Positions 1 to 11,157 of a stretch of 64,000 bases of DNA are shown piece after piece. Origin of the DNA: Channa striata (lineage: Eukaryota; Chordata; Actinopteri; Anabantiformes; Channidae); assembly GCA_033026295.1 (NCBI GenBank), contig CM065173.1, positions 3,596,001 to 3,660,000 of the forward strand, in the 5' to 3' direction. Every line of letters starts with the position of its first letter. The first letter of the stretch is position 1. The notes beneath the pieces are model-generated. The model did no database searches, had not been told where the DNA came from, and saw only the letters and a list, made by a program, of their open reading frames with translations. A program made the position numbers and the translations under genes.

Positions 1-491
1 ACAATCTACAATAGATCTACTATCTAAGAAAGATTTAGTACAGCAAAAAGGTTTGTGCATCTTTGTTTTCTTTTATCTGTTATTGGCGGAAGTTGTGGTG
101 GACCGATATGCAACTATTCTCAGAACCGCTGTAGGTGCTGCATGTGCTTTCTCTCACTATCCTTCCTGTGTTTAAACATGTAACGTGTCATTTATCATGA
201 AACACACTTTTATTATCTGAACTCCAGGTATTATAGAATATCACAAGCCCTACTGCAGCAACTGGTCCTGCGGGATCTGATGAACAAATTTCTGTGTGTT
301 TTACTTGAGACTATCTTTATCTTCGGCTTAGACCTCACAGAACTCATGCAACACATCAGAGCAGCGCTTTAGAGATTACTTCAGAACCGGCTACAGTGGA
401 TTCAGAAATTCTTCAGACCACCTTTACTAGTTTTAATTGTGTTATGGTGAAGCTTGATACTATACTTGTTTAAAGTATTTTTTATATCAAT
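1..491. other. Unassigned AT-rich sequence
   Basis: No exon, open frame of note or recognisable repeat was seen here. It may be intergenic sequence 5' of the receptor cluster. Confidence 0.4.
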
Positions 492-1492
492 TCTAAACCC
501 AGTAGCCCATAATGACAAAGTGAAAACAGAATTTTGGGAATTTCCGTAAATTTAATAAAAAAGAGAAACTGAAACATTACATGTACATAAGTGTTCAGAC
601 CTTTTGCAACAACACTTGAAATTTAGCTCAGGTGCCTCCCAATTCTCCTGATTGTTGCTGAGCTGTTTCTACACCTTGATTAGAGCCCACATGTGATAAA
701 ATAAACTGATTTGGCATGATTTGGATGGGGGCTGGCAATCCATAGTGTATCAGAGAAAAGGGCATGAGGTCAGACAGATTTTTGCAAAGGGAATCTGGGA
801 ATGCTACAAAAAAAAAAAATACTGCACTGCAGGTTCCCAAAAACACAGTGGCCTCCATAATTCTCAAAGAGAAGAAGCTTTGTACCACAAGAATTCTTCC
901 AAGAGCTGGTTACCTGAACAAACTGAGCAAATGGGGGGTTGTCTTAGTAATAGAGGTGACCAAGGACAACCATTATTGCAGCCCTCCACAGATCTCGGCT
1001 TTATAGCAGAGGGGCTACAAAAAAGAAGAATGTTTGCAAAAAACGACCTGAAGGGAAAATTGAATGAGTACAGTACAGAGATATCCACAGTGCTCATGAC
1101 CACAAACTGGACCACAGGTTCACACTCCAACACAACAGCAATCCTAACCAGAGCCAACAGCCAACGCAGAAGTGAATGTGCTAGAGTGGCCGAGCCAGAG
1201 TCCTGACTTGAACCCTATTGAGCATCTCTGGAGAGACCTGAAAATGGCTGTCCACCAGTGGTCCCCATCCAACCTGACTGAGTAGAATTACAAAGAAAAA
1301 TGGTAGAAACACCTGGTGCCCCAGGTGTGCAAAGTTCAAGACTTTAATTGCTGCCAATGGTGCTTCAACAAAGTACAGATTAAATGATCTGAGTACTTGT
1401 ACATGTGATATTTCCTTTTTTTATATATAAATCTTCAGACATTTAGAAAACGCTTCTTTCACTTTGTCAATATGCAGTATTGAGCGTAGAAT
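492..1492 (+). mobile_element. Degenerate Tc1/mariner DNA transposon
   Basis: The ends are inverted copies of each other: the left end reads cccataatgacaaagtgaaa and the right end reads ctttcactttgtcaatatg. Near 1175-1290 the + strand, read across frame changes, gives the end of a Tc1 transposase, with SPDLNPIEHLWRDLK followed by a stop after SPSNLTE. The rest of the transposase is scrambled by indels and stops, so this is a dead copy. Boundaries are good to a few bases. Confidence 0.85.
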
Positions 1493-1502
1493 AATGAAAA
1501 CA

Positions 1503-1745
1503 AACCAGGCTCATGGGTAGAGATGCTGGAGTGCAAAACAGACAATGTGGGATCAAATCCCAGCCTACCTGCAATCCCCATCCTCCCCACCAGGTGTGTC
1601 CCTGAGCAAGACACTCAGCTAGCTCCCCAGGCGCCTACGGCAGCTCACTGCTCCCCCCAGGGGGATGGGTTAAATGCAGAGGACAAATATCACTGTAACT
1701 TGTATATGCAAATGTATATGTACTCAGTGACGAATAAAGGATAAA
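1503..1745 (+). repeat. tRNA-derived SINE
   Basis: A tRNA-like head with a B-box-like gggatcaaatccc is followed by the fish SINE body gtccctgagcaagacact, and then by a gggatgggttaaatgcagag segment. It ends in a short simple tail (ataaaggataaagg). The order of promoter boxes, body and tail is that of a tRNA-derived SINE; the subfamily was not determined. Confidence 0.75.
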
Positions 1746-1884
1746 GGATGTTTAAAGGATAAATAATAACATTGAAAAAGGACTCTAAAATCTCAATACA
1801 TTCTGAATTTGTCAAGGCAGAAAACTGCAAGTTTTATCAATCAAAAGGTATCATTTCTGGGTTTGTGCAGTGCTGTGGGAATAG

Positions 1885-2210
1885 TGGGAAAGTGGCAGCA
1901 GTGAAAGAGGAGGCTTCATTCAGAAGACAGGAACAACTGCAAAGCTTCTTTGGTTCCACCAATTTTTGTGGTTTATTTGTGGCCACAGTTGCTTAGCTGG
2001 CACGCTACACTGGTTCACCTTGGTCAAAACCCTTGTAGCCTGGACTCCAGCAGTAAAGGAGTGGAGCCCTTTTCCAACCTCAAAGAACATTTCACCTCTT
2101 CACCTGTTCTAACTCTTCTAGGCAGTTTATTGTGGAGATGGACACTTTGGACCCAGGAGTAGGGTACCACCCATCTTTTTTGCAGATAATACACAGGTAG
2201 CTTACTGTAG
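1885..2210 (+). pseudogene. Ty3/gypsy RT-RNase H fragment
   Basis: Read in two frames, the + strand gives LQSFFGSTNF near 1939 and QFIVEMD near 2125. These match the join between reverse transcriptase and RNase H in Ty3/gypsy polyproteins, where LxxFLGxxNFYRRFI is followed by FIVEVDASDxGVGAVL. Stops and frame changes separate the pieces. It is an isolated coding fragment, and no LTRs were found. Confidence 0.55.
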
Positions 2211-3330
2211 ATTTTCACAAAATACTCTAAATACACACAGTCTACTGCCTGCCTAATTGAGTAACTATAAACATATTGAGGCATTAAGCAAGTGAAGAGT
2301 CAGATATTAAAAAATTGGCAAAATCCAAAATTTTGCCTTAGCTTAGCTATAAAAACTAATTTGGAAACTTATTCAGCTAGATTAAATGAATCAAGATAAT
2401 ACAACACTACAACAAATTCACCAAATAATTTGTTTATATAAACTATATATACACAAAAAAACTGCGTATAAGTTGAGGGAAAACAGGGTCAGGGTAACGT
2501 AACGTTAAGAGGCAACAGCGATCATGGTTAGGCACAAAAACTTTAGGTTAAGGTTAAGTCAGAAGATAAATTATAGAAAAACAAAAAACAACGGCACACA
2601 TGTACTGTGCTTCTTTACTATAGCAAACACCTGCCCTACGTTGCATTGCGATCATTAATGAACACTACATCTTACATCAGATTCGAAACCCGGCCCCCTG
2701 TGGAAAAATCTTGTGTGTACAAACCCCCCTTGGATTAAACTGCCTTTAACAGAAGAAACCTCCAACAGAGGCGGCTCACGGTGGGTGGCCATCTTCCTTG
2801 ATCGGTTGAAGTGAAATAAACACGTACTTGTGAGAAACAAAATTAAAAGATAACAGACTATCACCTTTGTGATGGAAGGATTTATCACAGTATTGTCTTG
2901 TTTGACTGCAGTGGTTTTAGCTGAATGTAGACAATAAACTACTGTAAAATGGTTCATATTTTTTGTGATAATGTGGATAGAAATAACCCCAGTGAAAACC
3001 CTTTAAACACAGACAGGATATCAAAGATGCCTCACCAACATAATTTCCTCTCTTTCTCCTTAGATTAAAAATTAAGCTCCTTTCCCCCAGTATAAGTTAC
3101 ACTTGGGACTCTCGAAAAAAATTAACATTTTATAATTTAAACCTATAGTCTTCTAGACCCACATATTCACGATAAAATAAAAAAACAATACTTAACATTG
3201 TGATTCTCGTCGCAAGTAAAATGTTAAAATATTAAAACTGTTTTAAAGTATGAGATTTTCTAACAGTGGGAATAAACAGAATATGTAGCTCTTGAAACAG
3301 TTTGTTGGACGATGCTGACGATTTGTTAAA
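2211..3330. other. Mostly unassigned, with a short L2 3'-UTR fragment
   Basis: Bases about 2725-2815 resemble the L2-type 3' region also present at 22685-22770 and 33360-33440 (shared aacctccaacag and gtggccatct). Otherwise this is AT-rich sequence without a supported gene. Confidence 0.45.
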
Positions 3331-3333
3331 TTT

Positions 3334-3369
3334 AGGAGGAAGTGCATTTTCAGCATTTCAGCCAATCAG
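3334..3369 (+). promoter_or_regulatory. NITR-1 promoter: GGAGGAAGTG and CCAATCAG
   Basis: A purine-rich Ets/PU.1-like site (AGGAGGAAGTGCATTTT, 3334-3350) precedes CCAATCAG (3362-3369), which lies 97 bases before the start codon at 3466. The same pair precedes NITR-2, and CCAATCAG recurs at the same distance before NITR-4, -5, -6 and -8. The motifs are seen directly; their role as a promoter is inferred. Confidence 0.55.
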
Positions 3370-3465
3370 GATGATTTCCATTTTGTTGACTTTGATGGTC
3401 TTGTGAGTGAACCTTCATTAGAGGAGAAAGACATCAGTTGAGCAAGAGAAAGGTGTTTTACCACA

Positions 3466-5275
3466 ATGGCTGGGCAACTGGCTGCTTTATTTTTTCTAAG
3501 TGCAATGTGTAAGTGTTACTTTAACTATACTATATGTATTTTTTTACTAAACACCAGTTTCATGTACTAAAAGTAAATGCTACTGAATAACTGTTTGAAT
3601 GGCAGGTATAACATTGGTAATTGTTCTTATCCAGTACACGTCTTTTTGTCTGTTTTCTTCAGCTGTGAGTCAGTCTGCAGAGGTTCCTCAGCCGATCTCT
3701 TTGACTGAGGTTGAAGTTGGTGGAAATGTTACATTGCGATGTCCAATCACGAAGAAAGAAGACAAATTCTTTACCTGGTATAAACAGTCTCTGGGATTGA
3801 TGGTCCAAACTGTTGCTTCAGGAACTTATGACCGACGATCACTTCGTGAACAATTTAGCAACACACGTTTCACACTTGCGGAGGGGGAGTCTGAGTTTAA
3901 TCTGACCATTACAAATGTCATCAAAGACGACGAAGCAACATACTTCTGCCAAACGGGAACCGCGTATTCACAGACTTTTGTTGATGGCGTCTTCCTGGCT
4001 GTAAATGGTAACATACTTTTTATGTCTATGTTGTTGACAGTCATCACTTATTGTTGATGTAATATAAATAATTTGATCATTAAATCCCTTTGATGACCTT
4101 TTTTCTTAAATCATGCAGATCCGAATCAGCACAAAAATGTTTATGTGAAGAAAAGTCCAAAGACTGAGTCTGTTCGACCAGGCGACTCAGTGACTCTCCA
4201 GTGTTCACTTCACTGCAACAACAAAGAAAATAGAGATCGGTGTTCAGGGGACCACAGTGTGTACTGGTTCAGACCTGGATCATCAGGATCTCATCCAAGC
4301 ATCATTTACACCCACAAGAAGGAGAAAGATGAACAAGAGGAGGCAAGCTGTGTCTACAGTTTGTCCAAAACCCTACAGGACTCCTCTGATGCAGGAACGT
4401 ATTACTGTGCTGTGGTCACATGTGGAGAGATCCTGTTCGGTGAAGTAATAAACGTGGAGACAAGTATGTATTTATAAATGTCTTTTTATTTTAATCACAT
4501 AATATTTGTATTTAAATAATCAACAAAACATTTGTTTTCCTCATTCAGAGATCCTACTAGACTGCTTTTCTTTTTCCTGTTCTACTAGTTTCACAAACAC
4601 TTGCCAAGGTTATTAGATTTAACAAAATTTTTTTTATTGCATGTTCAAAGAGTACATTTAGAATCTTGGCTGTTCTACGTTAGATCGAGGGAGGCTTAGG
4701 ATTCTTTTTTTAATGAAAGCTGCCAAAAGAGGAGTTTTAGTAAAAAGGTAGTATTGAAATTTTTGGATTAAAATGTCTGTGTGTCCTGCAAATTGACTTC
4801 TGTTAATGAACATAACTCACAAGTAATGGCTGCGAACACTGATCACAATCACTATCCTTAATCACTCAGACATATTAGGGCAGTCAAATAATGAAGGAAA
4901 TTGTAAACTCCATAGGTCATTCAACTCATCTAGAAAAATACACAAGGTAAATGATAAACATTTTGTTTAAAATACCATCTGTAAGTTCTGTGTAATCATA
5001 AATTATTGGTCTCTTTAAATTAAAACATCTTCCAAATGTAAACATGTAAACCCAAAAACAGTGGACATACTGACATAAATCTAACTTTGTGAAAGTGACT
5101 GTGAAGCTGAAGTTGTTTGCATCCACTAAATAGCAAAATGTTTCCAGGAAAGAGTTTGTTTGCACTTTATTTTCTGATTACAGGAGAAACCCTGGGACCA
5201 GTTGTCATTGTGCTTGCAGTTCTGCTGGTTCTCTTTGTGATTGTGATTGTCATCCTCATTTTGGCAAGAGACTGA
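3466..5275 (+). CDS. nitr: NITR-1: two-Ig-domain receptor without cytoplasmic tail
   Basis: This is a predicted cell-surface immune receptor of the fish NITR family. Exons are 3466-3508 (signal peptide), 3663-4007 (V domain, residues 15-129), 4119-4463 (I domain, 130-244) and 5184-5275 (membrane segment, 245-274). All introns are phase 1, and the 274-residue protein joins without a frame break. The V domain has CPITKK, WYKQ and DEATYFC. The I domain has SVYWF and DAGTYYCAV, then LFGEV where relatives have LFGNG. The membrane exon is uncharged and ends in ARD and a stop (5273-5275), two bases before a GT donor-like site, so there is no linker or tail exon. It therefore lacks both an ITIM and the membrane charge expected of an adaptor-coupled receptor. 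It may act as a decoy or be on its way to becoming a pseudogene. Confidence 0.82.
4464..5183 (+). other. NITR-1 intron 3
   Basis: This 720-base intron lies between the I-domain and membrane exons. It has a GT start (gtatgt) and an AG end (ttctgattacag). No repeat or open frame of interest was seen in it. Confidence 0.6.
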
Positions 5276-6600
5276 AGGTAAGTTTGATGATGCTTTAAAA
5301 AAGCAGTACACGCTATACAGTAACTGTTTTATTGTAGATCCAAGACAGCACACATAGGCTGGCCAACATTATCATGATCACGTGCATTCACTCAAACTGT
5401 GTTTTTGATACAATAGCTTTAGGTTATCTCTTGGTTGTTGAATTTTGATAGGGTTGTCTCAGGTTATTCACCAAAAAATCTGAAAGTGAGCAGAGATACA
5501 AGAGCAGAAAAAGAACAAGCGAGTAGCACTAGCTGAGTATGAGGAGGAGGGTTTGAAGTTGAGCACAGAAAATCTGAGAGCACACAGACAGTTTGGGGTG
5601 TGAGCAGAGTTAATAAGATATTTTATTAATTAAATTAATTGATTGTATTTATTGAACCAGCATTAATTGTGCATTTTATTTGTATTTAAAGGCTTGACTC
5701 GTGGTCCTTCTAAGATTCATAACAGTCTTCTGTGGGATGAAGCAGTGAAGGGTGTTGTGAGCAAATGTGGGTCACAAACCTCCCAAATCTGAACAGTCTA
5801 AACTAAAGACATGCTGGGCCTGAATGTTTACCACCCTGTGCAATTGATGCAGTGCTACTAAGGTGGTAAATATGAAATGAAAGTTCCAAAGGCACAGTCA
5901 TCTTTAATGTGTGTTGATGAGGCCAGGGCGAATTCTTCTGTGCGCACTGCAAAAAAATGTTCAGCCTTAGCCGTGTTTGCCAATGTTACTATGTAAAAAT
6001 AATGTCACTGGATTTGTCTGTTGTTCAGCACTTCTTAAATAAATTCTCAAACCTAAAATAAAGAAAAGGGTCATGTCGCAAGTGTCATAGCCAGTGATGT
6101 TTATCAGAAAATCAAAGTTTGAAGATAACCCAAGGCTGTACGTTTGCATGGCAACATCTGTTAACGCCTAATGCTTCGTTCAATTTGTGTTTATTGTCTT
6201 TAATGTGTGTCTGCACTGCCCCCTGTCCTTTATTTAATATCTGTGCATTGTGGTATAAACAACGAGACTAGTGCAACAAGAATGTCTTGCTGTTGACACT
6301 GCGTTCAAACCTGATTGGATAGTTCACAATAAAATGCAGATAGTTTAGTAGATAGAATACCAGACACACATTGATGTTTATCGTGCGATATAGTGAACCC
6401 GAAGTCATGCATTTAGATGTTGTGGGAGGAGAAGAATTTATTCTTTTTATACCTATTATCCCTCATTAATTGCCTCTGTGTTCCAGCACCAATTTTAACA
6501 CACGTTAAAAGCACATGGGTGCTACAGTATCAATGCTCTTACACAGCTTCTGCCAAGAGAATGATCAAGCTAAGTCTCAAACTATTCTTTTGAAATCTGT
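5276..6600. other. Unassigned sequence downstream of NITR-1
   Basis: I looked for the linker and tail exons present in NITR-2 and found none. The region is AT-rich, with no supported gene. Confidence 0.45.
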
Positions 6601-7282
6601 AACATACGGGGTGGGGGGGGGGCGTGCAGAGTCGCCTCCACCTGCTGAGCAGACTGAGGTCCTTTGGTGTGTGCAGCTGTTACGGACATTCTACGACACT
6701 GTGGTGGCCTCAGCAGTCCTCTATGGTGTTGTGTGCTGGGCTGGGAGCAGTACGAACAGAGACAGGAAGAGACTTAACTAGCTGGTTAAGAAAGCTGGCT
6801 CTGTCCTGGGCTGCACACTGGACTCCATCGAGGAGGTGGCGGACAGAAGGATGTTGGCCAAACTAACATCCATCATCAATAACCCCTCCCACCCCCTGCA
6901 CCACACTGCGGAGGCTCTGAGCAGCTACTGCTGAGCAGCACAAGACTGTTACACCTCCAGTGCAGGAAGGAGCGCTACTGTCGCTCGTTCCTCCCCACAG
7001 CCATCAGACTGTACAATGCATCACTGCAGTGATACACAATGAACAATTACACAGTAAATATTATTGTTGTGCAATTAATCAGGAGATATGAAATATTTAT
7101 CTGTTATCTTTTTTCCCCACTGTTAATATGTACATAGGCAGATACAAGATTCTTTATTCTTTATGTTTTAATACTTTGTTTGCACAGTTACTACTATTGT
7201 TTTTTGATTGTGTTTTTTGTTCTTATTGCTGCTGTAACACAAAAATTTCCCTCACTGTGGGATCAATAAAGTCTTATCTTAT
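6600..7282 (+). mobile_element. 3' end of a Rex1/CR1-like LINE
   Basis: Two overlapping frames give LRSFGVC and FYDTVVASAVLYGVVCWAG, then material like DRKRLN, which is the C-terminal end of a Rex1-like LINE ORF2. Downstream, gagcgctactgtcgctcgttcctccccacagccatcagactgtacaatgc is the usual end of that ORF. The element closes with a 3' tail (gggatcaataaagtcttatctta). The 5' part is absent, as expected from incomplete reverse transcription. Confidence 0.75.
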
Positions 7283-7729
7283 GTCACATGGTAAAGGCAC
7301 ATAAGGCAAAAACAGAAGAGGTAGAATGCATTACTTACTTTATTGTAACTGATACTGCAGGTTCTCGGTTATAGATACACAGCTGAAATGATAGGTAAGT
7401 GAATTAATTGATACAGTTGTCATAAAAGCAAAAAAATAAATCCTTAAAAATAGGCATTTTAGAAAATGTGTGTTTAAAAAATCAAACAAGTTCTTCTGTT
7501 ATTGGTAAACAAGTTCTTCTGTCCCTCCCTCCTGGTACCTCTTGCCCCACTACATATCATTTTGAAGCCCATTCTTATGTTTCTGCAGTATAAAGAGCCT
7601 TGATGGTTAGTTAAAGTTAGAGATATTACTTGTAAGTCTGTTTTTCAGTGGTTGCATGTGGTTTTGCACATGGTTTTCTCTGCAAAGTGCTTTGCTTGAA
7701 TCACACAGTAATCCACCCCAGTCTTGGGG

Positions 7730-10190
7730 TGAACTCTTCCCATTCCCAAGCAAAAATGTTCCAAATTCAAGTGCAAACATTTTTCCTTAAGCAAAGATTT
7801 GATTTTACCTAACATTGTGACAGAGCATCAGCCATTACATCATAGAGTCCATTTTTGTAACGAAGGTCAATATTAAAGTCCTGCAGCAGCAGAGACCAGC
7901 GCATGAGACAATTGTTGTTCTGCATCTGAGTCAGGAACACGAGAGGGTTGTGGTCAGAGAAGACAATAGTCGGCCTCCCCAAGAGGATGATGCTTGCACC
8001 TCCAGTCTGAATAGTTTCATGAAGTTTGTGGCAGCCAGCACAGAGGCACTGCAGAGGAGAGCTTTGGCGGCCTCAAAAGCAGACTGACACCTCTCTGAAC
8101 ACTGATACAGAATTTTGGGGCTTACTAAGCTCATCAATGGATCAACAATGTCAGAGATGTTTTTACCGAACACACAATAGCATCAAGCCATCCGGAGTTC
8201 ACTGCGAATTTGAGGAGCTGGGAAGTCAAAATGACCTGAACTTTAGCAGCAACGGGGCAGACTTGTCCCTGTCATACTTGTTTGTCAAAATAGGTATCAA
8301 CCGCTTTCCCAAACTCACATTTGGTCAGGTTAAGCGTCAGGGAAGCGGCACGTAAACGACTAAAAATGTCAGTAAGAGTTTCCAGGTGTTCAGTCCAGGT
8401 TGTGGAATGGGCAACTATGTCATTTAAACACACTTCACAATTCCTCACACCGAAAAGCACTGTGTTCATTAGCCGCTGGAAAGTGGCTGGGGCCTTTCTT
8501 AATCCAAAGGGCTTAACTGTATACTGGAGGAAATGATCGAGGGTGACAAACGCATTTATTTCAGAGGCACGTGGTGTTAGCAGGACTTGCCAGTACTCTT
8601 AGACAAGATCCAGTTTGGGGACTTATGTGACAGAACCGACACAGCCTACACAGTCACCCATACGTGGAAGTGGAAACGAGTCTGGTTTTGTAGTGGTATT
8701 GATTTACGGTAATCATTACAGAACGAGGTGTCTGGGAACAAGAAGAGAAGGCGAACTCCATGGACTATTACTGGGGACAGCAAAGCCATGGTCTAGGAGG
8801 TATTTAAATCCCTGTTCCATCACTGCACATTTAGTTGGATGGACATGGCATGCATGTTGTTTGATGGGTTTGTGGTCACTTACATCAATGGCATGGCTAA
8901 TCACATCAGTTTGAGTGGGAATGTCATTAAAAAATATCAGATTATTTTTGATAAACTCACTAATGTCGGATCTGGAGGATACGGGTGGGTATGCCAAATA
9001 TCCTTCTTAATTGGTCAGAATTTCTGAGTGGGGATGTCAGGTGATGGAGCTGTGTCTGTCAGTTAAACCATCATCCATGGGATTGTATGGTGGTTGTGGG
9101 GCAGGAACCGAGGACACAGGGACTACACCTTCCCGTTCAGAATACTTTTTAAGCATGTTGACATTGCACACACAAGTTTTATTCTTGCATTCAGGGGTTT
9201 GGATTACATAATCAGTTTCACTGAGTCTTCGGTCAACCACACAGGGACCAGAAAACTTAGCTTGTAGGCCAGAACCAGCAATGGGTAACAGGACCAAAAC
9301 TCCGTCACCTGGGAGAAAACAGACTTGTTGTCATATTTTGCCTTTATTTTTGACTGAGCGGCTGAGAGCAATTCATGAGCTACATCACAGCACACCTTTC
9401 TCTTGCGCAAACTCTGCATATGTCTGTGTGGCAGTTTTTTCATATTTCCTAAATTTTTGTCTGTAGGCTTCTGGAACTAGCTCATATGCACGGAGGACAG
9501 TGACTTTTACTGTGTAGTAATCCAAACTCTTCACTTGATGAAGAAGTACATACTTCTTGGGCTTTGTCTTCAAATTTACATTAAAGCAGAAGAGGCCACA
9601 CAGTCTTTAGCCACTTTAATGTAGCAGCTATCCGTTCAAAGGCACTGAAATATAAATGTTCTGATTTACATATTCATAAAACTTCTGATTCTCTGAACTG
9701 TGGAACAAGAGCAAGGTGCCTACTTACACTAAAGCCATCTTCACGGCCGGATGAGAGGAACAAAGGTGCAGGGCTAGCACGTACAGCGGTTCCCAGCTTG
9801 GGGAAAATAAACCCTTTCCATCAGCTTTGCCATTAGAAGCTGTTTCAGCTCCTCTTATCTCCTGATATGAAATGGCACACACCTTAAAGAAGTCAGCAAT
9901 TAACAGCAAATCAGCATTCCAACATCTGTCCAGTTTGTCCCTACTAGGATTAGTAGTAAAGTCCTCTAACCTAAACTCCATGCTGCCACCAACACAAAAT
10001 AAAAAACTGCCAAACAGACAAATAAGACAAAAGCACAACCAACACAATTTTAACAAGCCCCCAAATTAGTTTACGCCCCTGGTCTAGAGGAACCTAGGCA
10101 TGACACAATGTGCTCCCCCACTCCTTCCATTCCCAAGCAAAAATCAGTGACCAAATGTTCCAAATTCAAGTAATTGTAATTTATTGTCTT
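7730..10190 (-). mobile_element. Gmr1-like Ty3/gypsy retrotransposon relic
   Basis: Reading down the - strand: a gag N-terminus (MEFRLEDF..NPSRDKLDRC, from about 9981), a gag fragment (VLRAYELVPEAYRQKF, about 9490), an integrase C-terminal segment (GSGLQAKFSGPCVVDRR, about 9260), reverse transcriptase pieces (HGFAVPSNSPWSSP, about 8760; NTVLFGVRNCEVCLNDIV, about 8460) and RNase H (FMKLFRLEVQASS, about 8020). Integrase therefore precedes reverse transcriptase, which is the Gmr1 order and not that of ordinary Ty3. The YxDD active site is mutated to CLND. Both ends carry a related sequence (cattcccaagcaaaaa followed by gttccaaattcaag, at 7737 and 10129), probably LTR remnants. Confidence 0.7.
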
Positions 10191-11030
10191 TTGATGTAAG
10201 CCACACCCAAAACAACAATAAACAAAGAGCCTAACTTAACTTTTCAATTCAAACAAATATACGAACATAAAGACAGGATGTCTATCCTGAGCTCCTAACC
10301 AAAAACAGGAGAAAAGATAAGGAAAATAAAAGGGCTTCTCAGTCATACAATCGTGCTCAAAATTTACAGTGGACTATATACAAAGTTATTTACACGCTAA
10401 CATATACAACTAAGAACATATGACTATGCTTCCTTACAAAAACTAATGCTGGGTTGGTTAGCCCTGATGGGGTTATTGATATCTATAAAAGTGCATAGCG
10501 GTATGACCCAGAATGGACCTGGACATTGGGGCTCCTTTATTACTGGTTTGCACCACAGCAACAGACGATTTTAAGCCAATAATTGGGTCGTGAGAGGGAG
10601 ACGTGGCATTACAAGACTAAGTGATACTGATCCATACATAATCTGACTCCTCAATGCTGAGTAAACCTTTAAATAGAGCAACAACTGCCATTGGATGGAA
10701 ACTTATGACTGTGGACATCAAAAGAAGCCACCGGCAACAAGTTCTGCTAAAGCAAAGTCAGATTGAGTTAAAATATGAAAAACACATATTACACTATTAG
10801 ATTTACTGGCAGAAACCCATCTGCCACCCCAGTTAGTTACCTCAAGTGGTTGTGACTGACTCTGACTCTTACTTACAGTGAATTTGTTATCATCTTTGCA
10901 AAGACATTCTTTAAACCTGGGCTTAAAATACAAAAAAGAGAAATTCAAATGTGCTCTCTTCACCTAAGGCACACTCAACTTGTCAGCATAGTTGTCAGAA
11001 TAGTTGAAAATTTATCACAGATTGGCTACA
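10191..11030. other. Unassigned sequence, possibly LTR-derived
   Basis: Next to the Ty3 relic, the - strand has an AATAAAG near 10540 and a generally LTR-like look, but I could not define boundaries. No gene is supported. Confidence 0.3.
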
Positions 11031-11034
11031 TTTT

Positions 11035-11061
11035 GGAGGAAGTGCATTTTTAACCAATCAG
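11035..11061 (+). promoter_or_regulatory. NITR-2 promoter: GGAGGAAGTG and CCAATCAG
   Basis: GGAGGAAGTGCATTTTT (11035-11051) is followed by CCAATCAG (11054-11061), 97 bases before the start codon at 11158. Layout and spacing match NITR-1 although the surrounding bases have diverged. Confidence 0.55.
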
Positions 11062-11157
11062 GAAGATTTGCACTTTGTAGACTTAGATGGTCTTGTGACG
11101 TAAGCTTCATTTGGGTAGAAGAGCTCCTGTGGTGTAAGAGAAAGGGCTTATAACACA

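Noticed and set aside
721..1206. 161-codon + strand open frame
   Set aside because: It overlaps the Tc1 transposase in broken frames and makes no recognisable protein of its own; it is a by-product of the decayed transposon.
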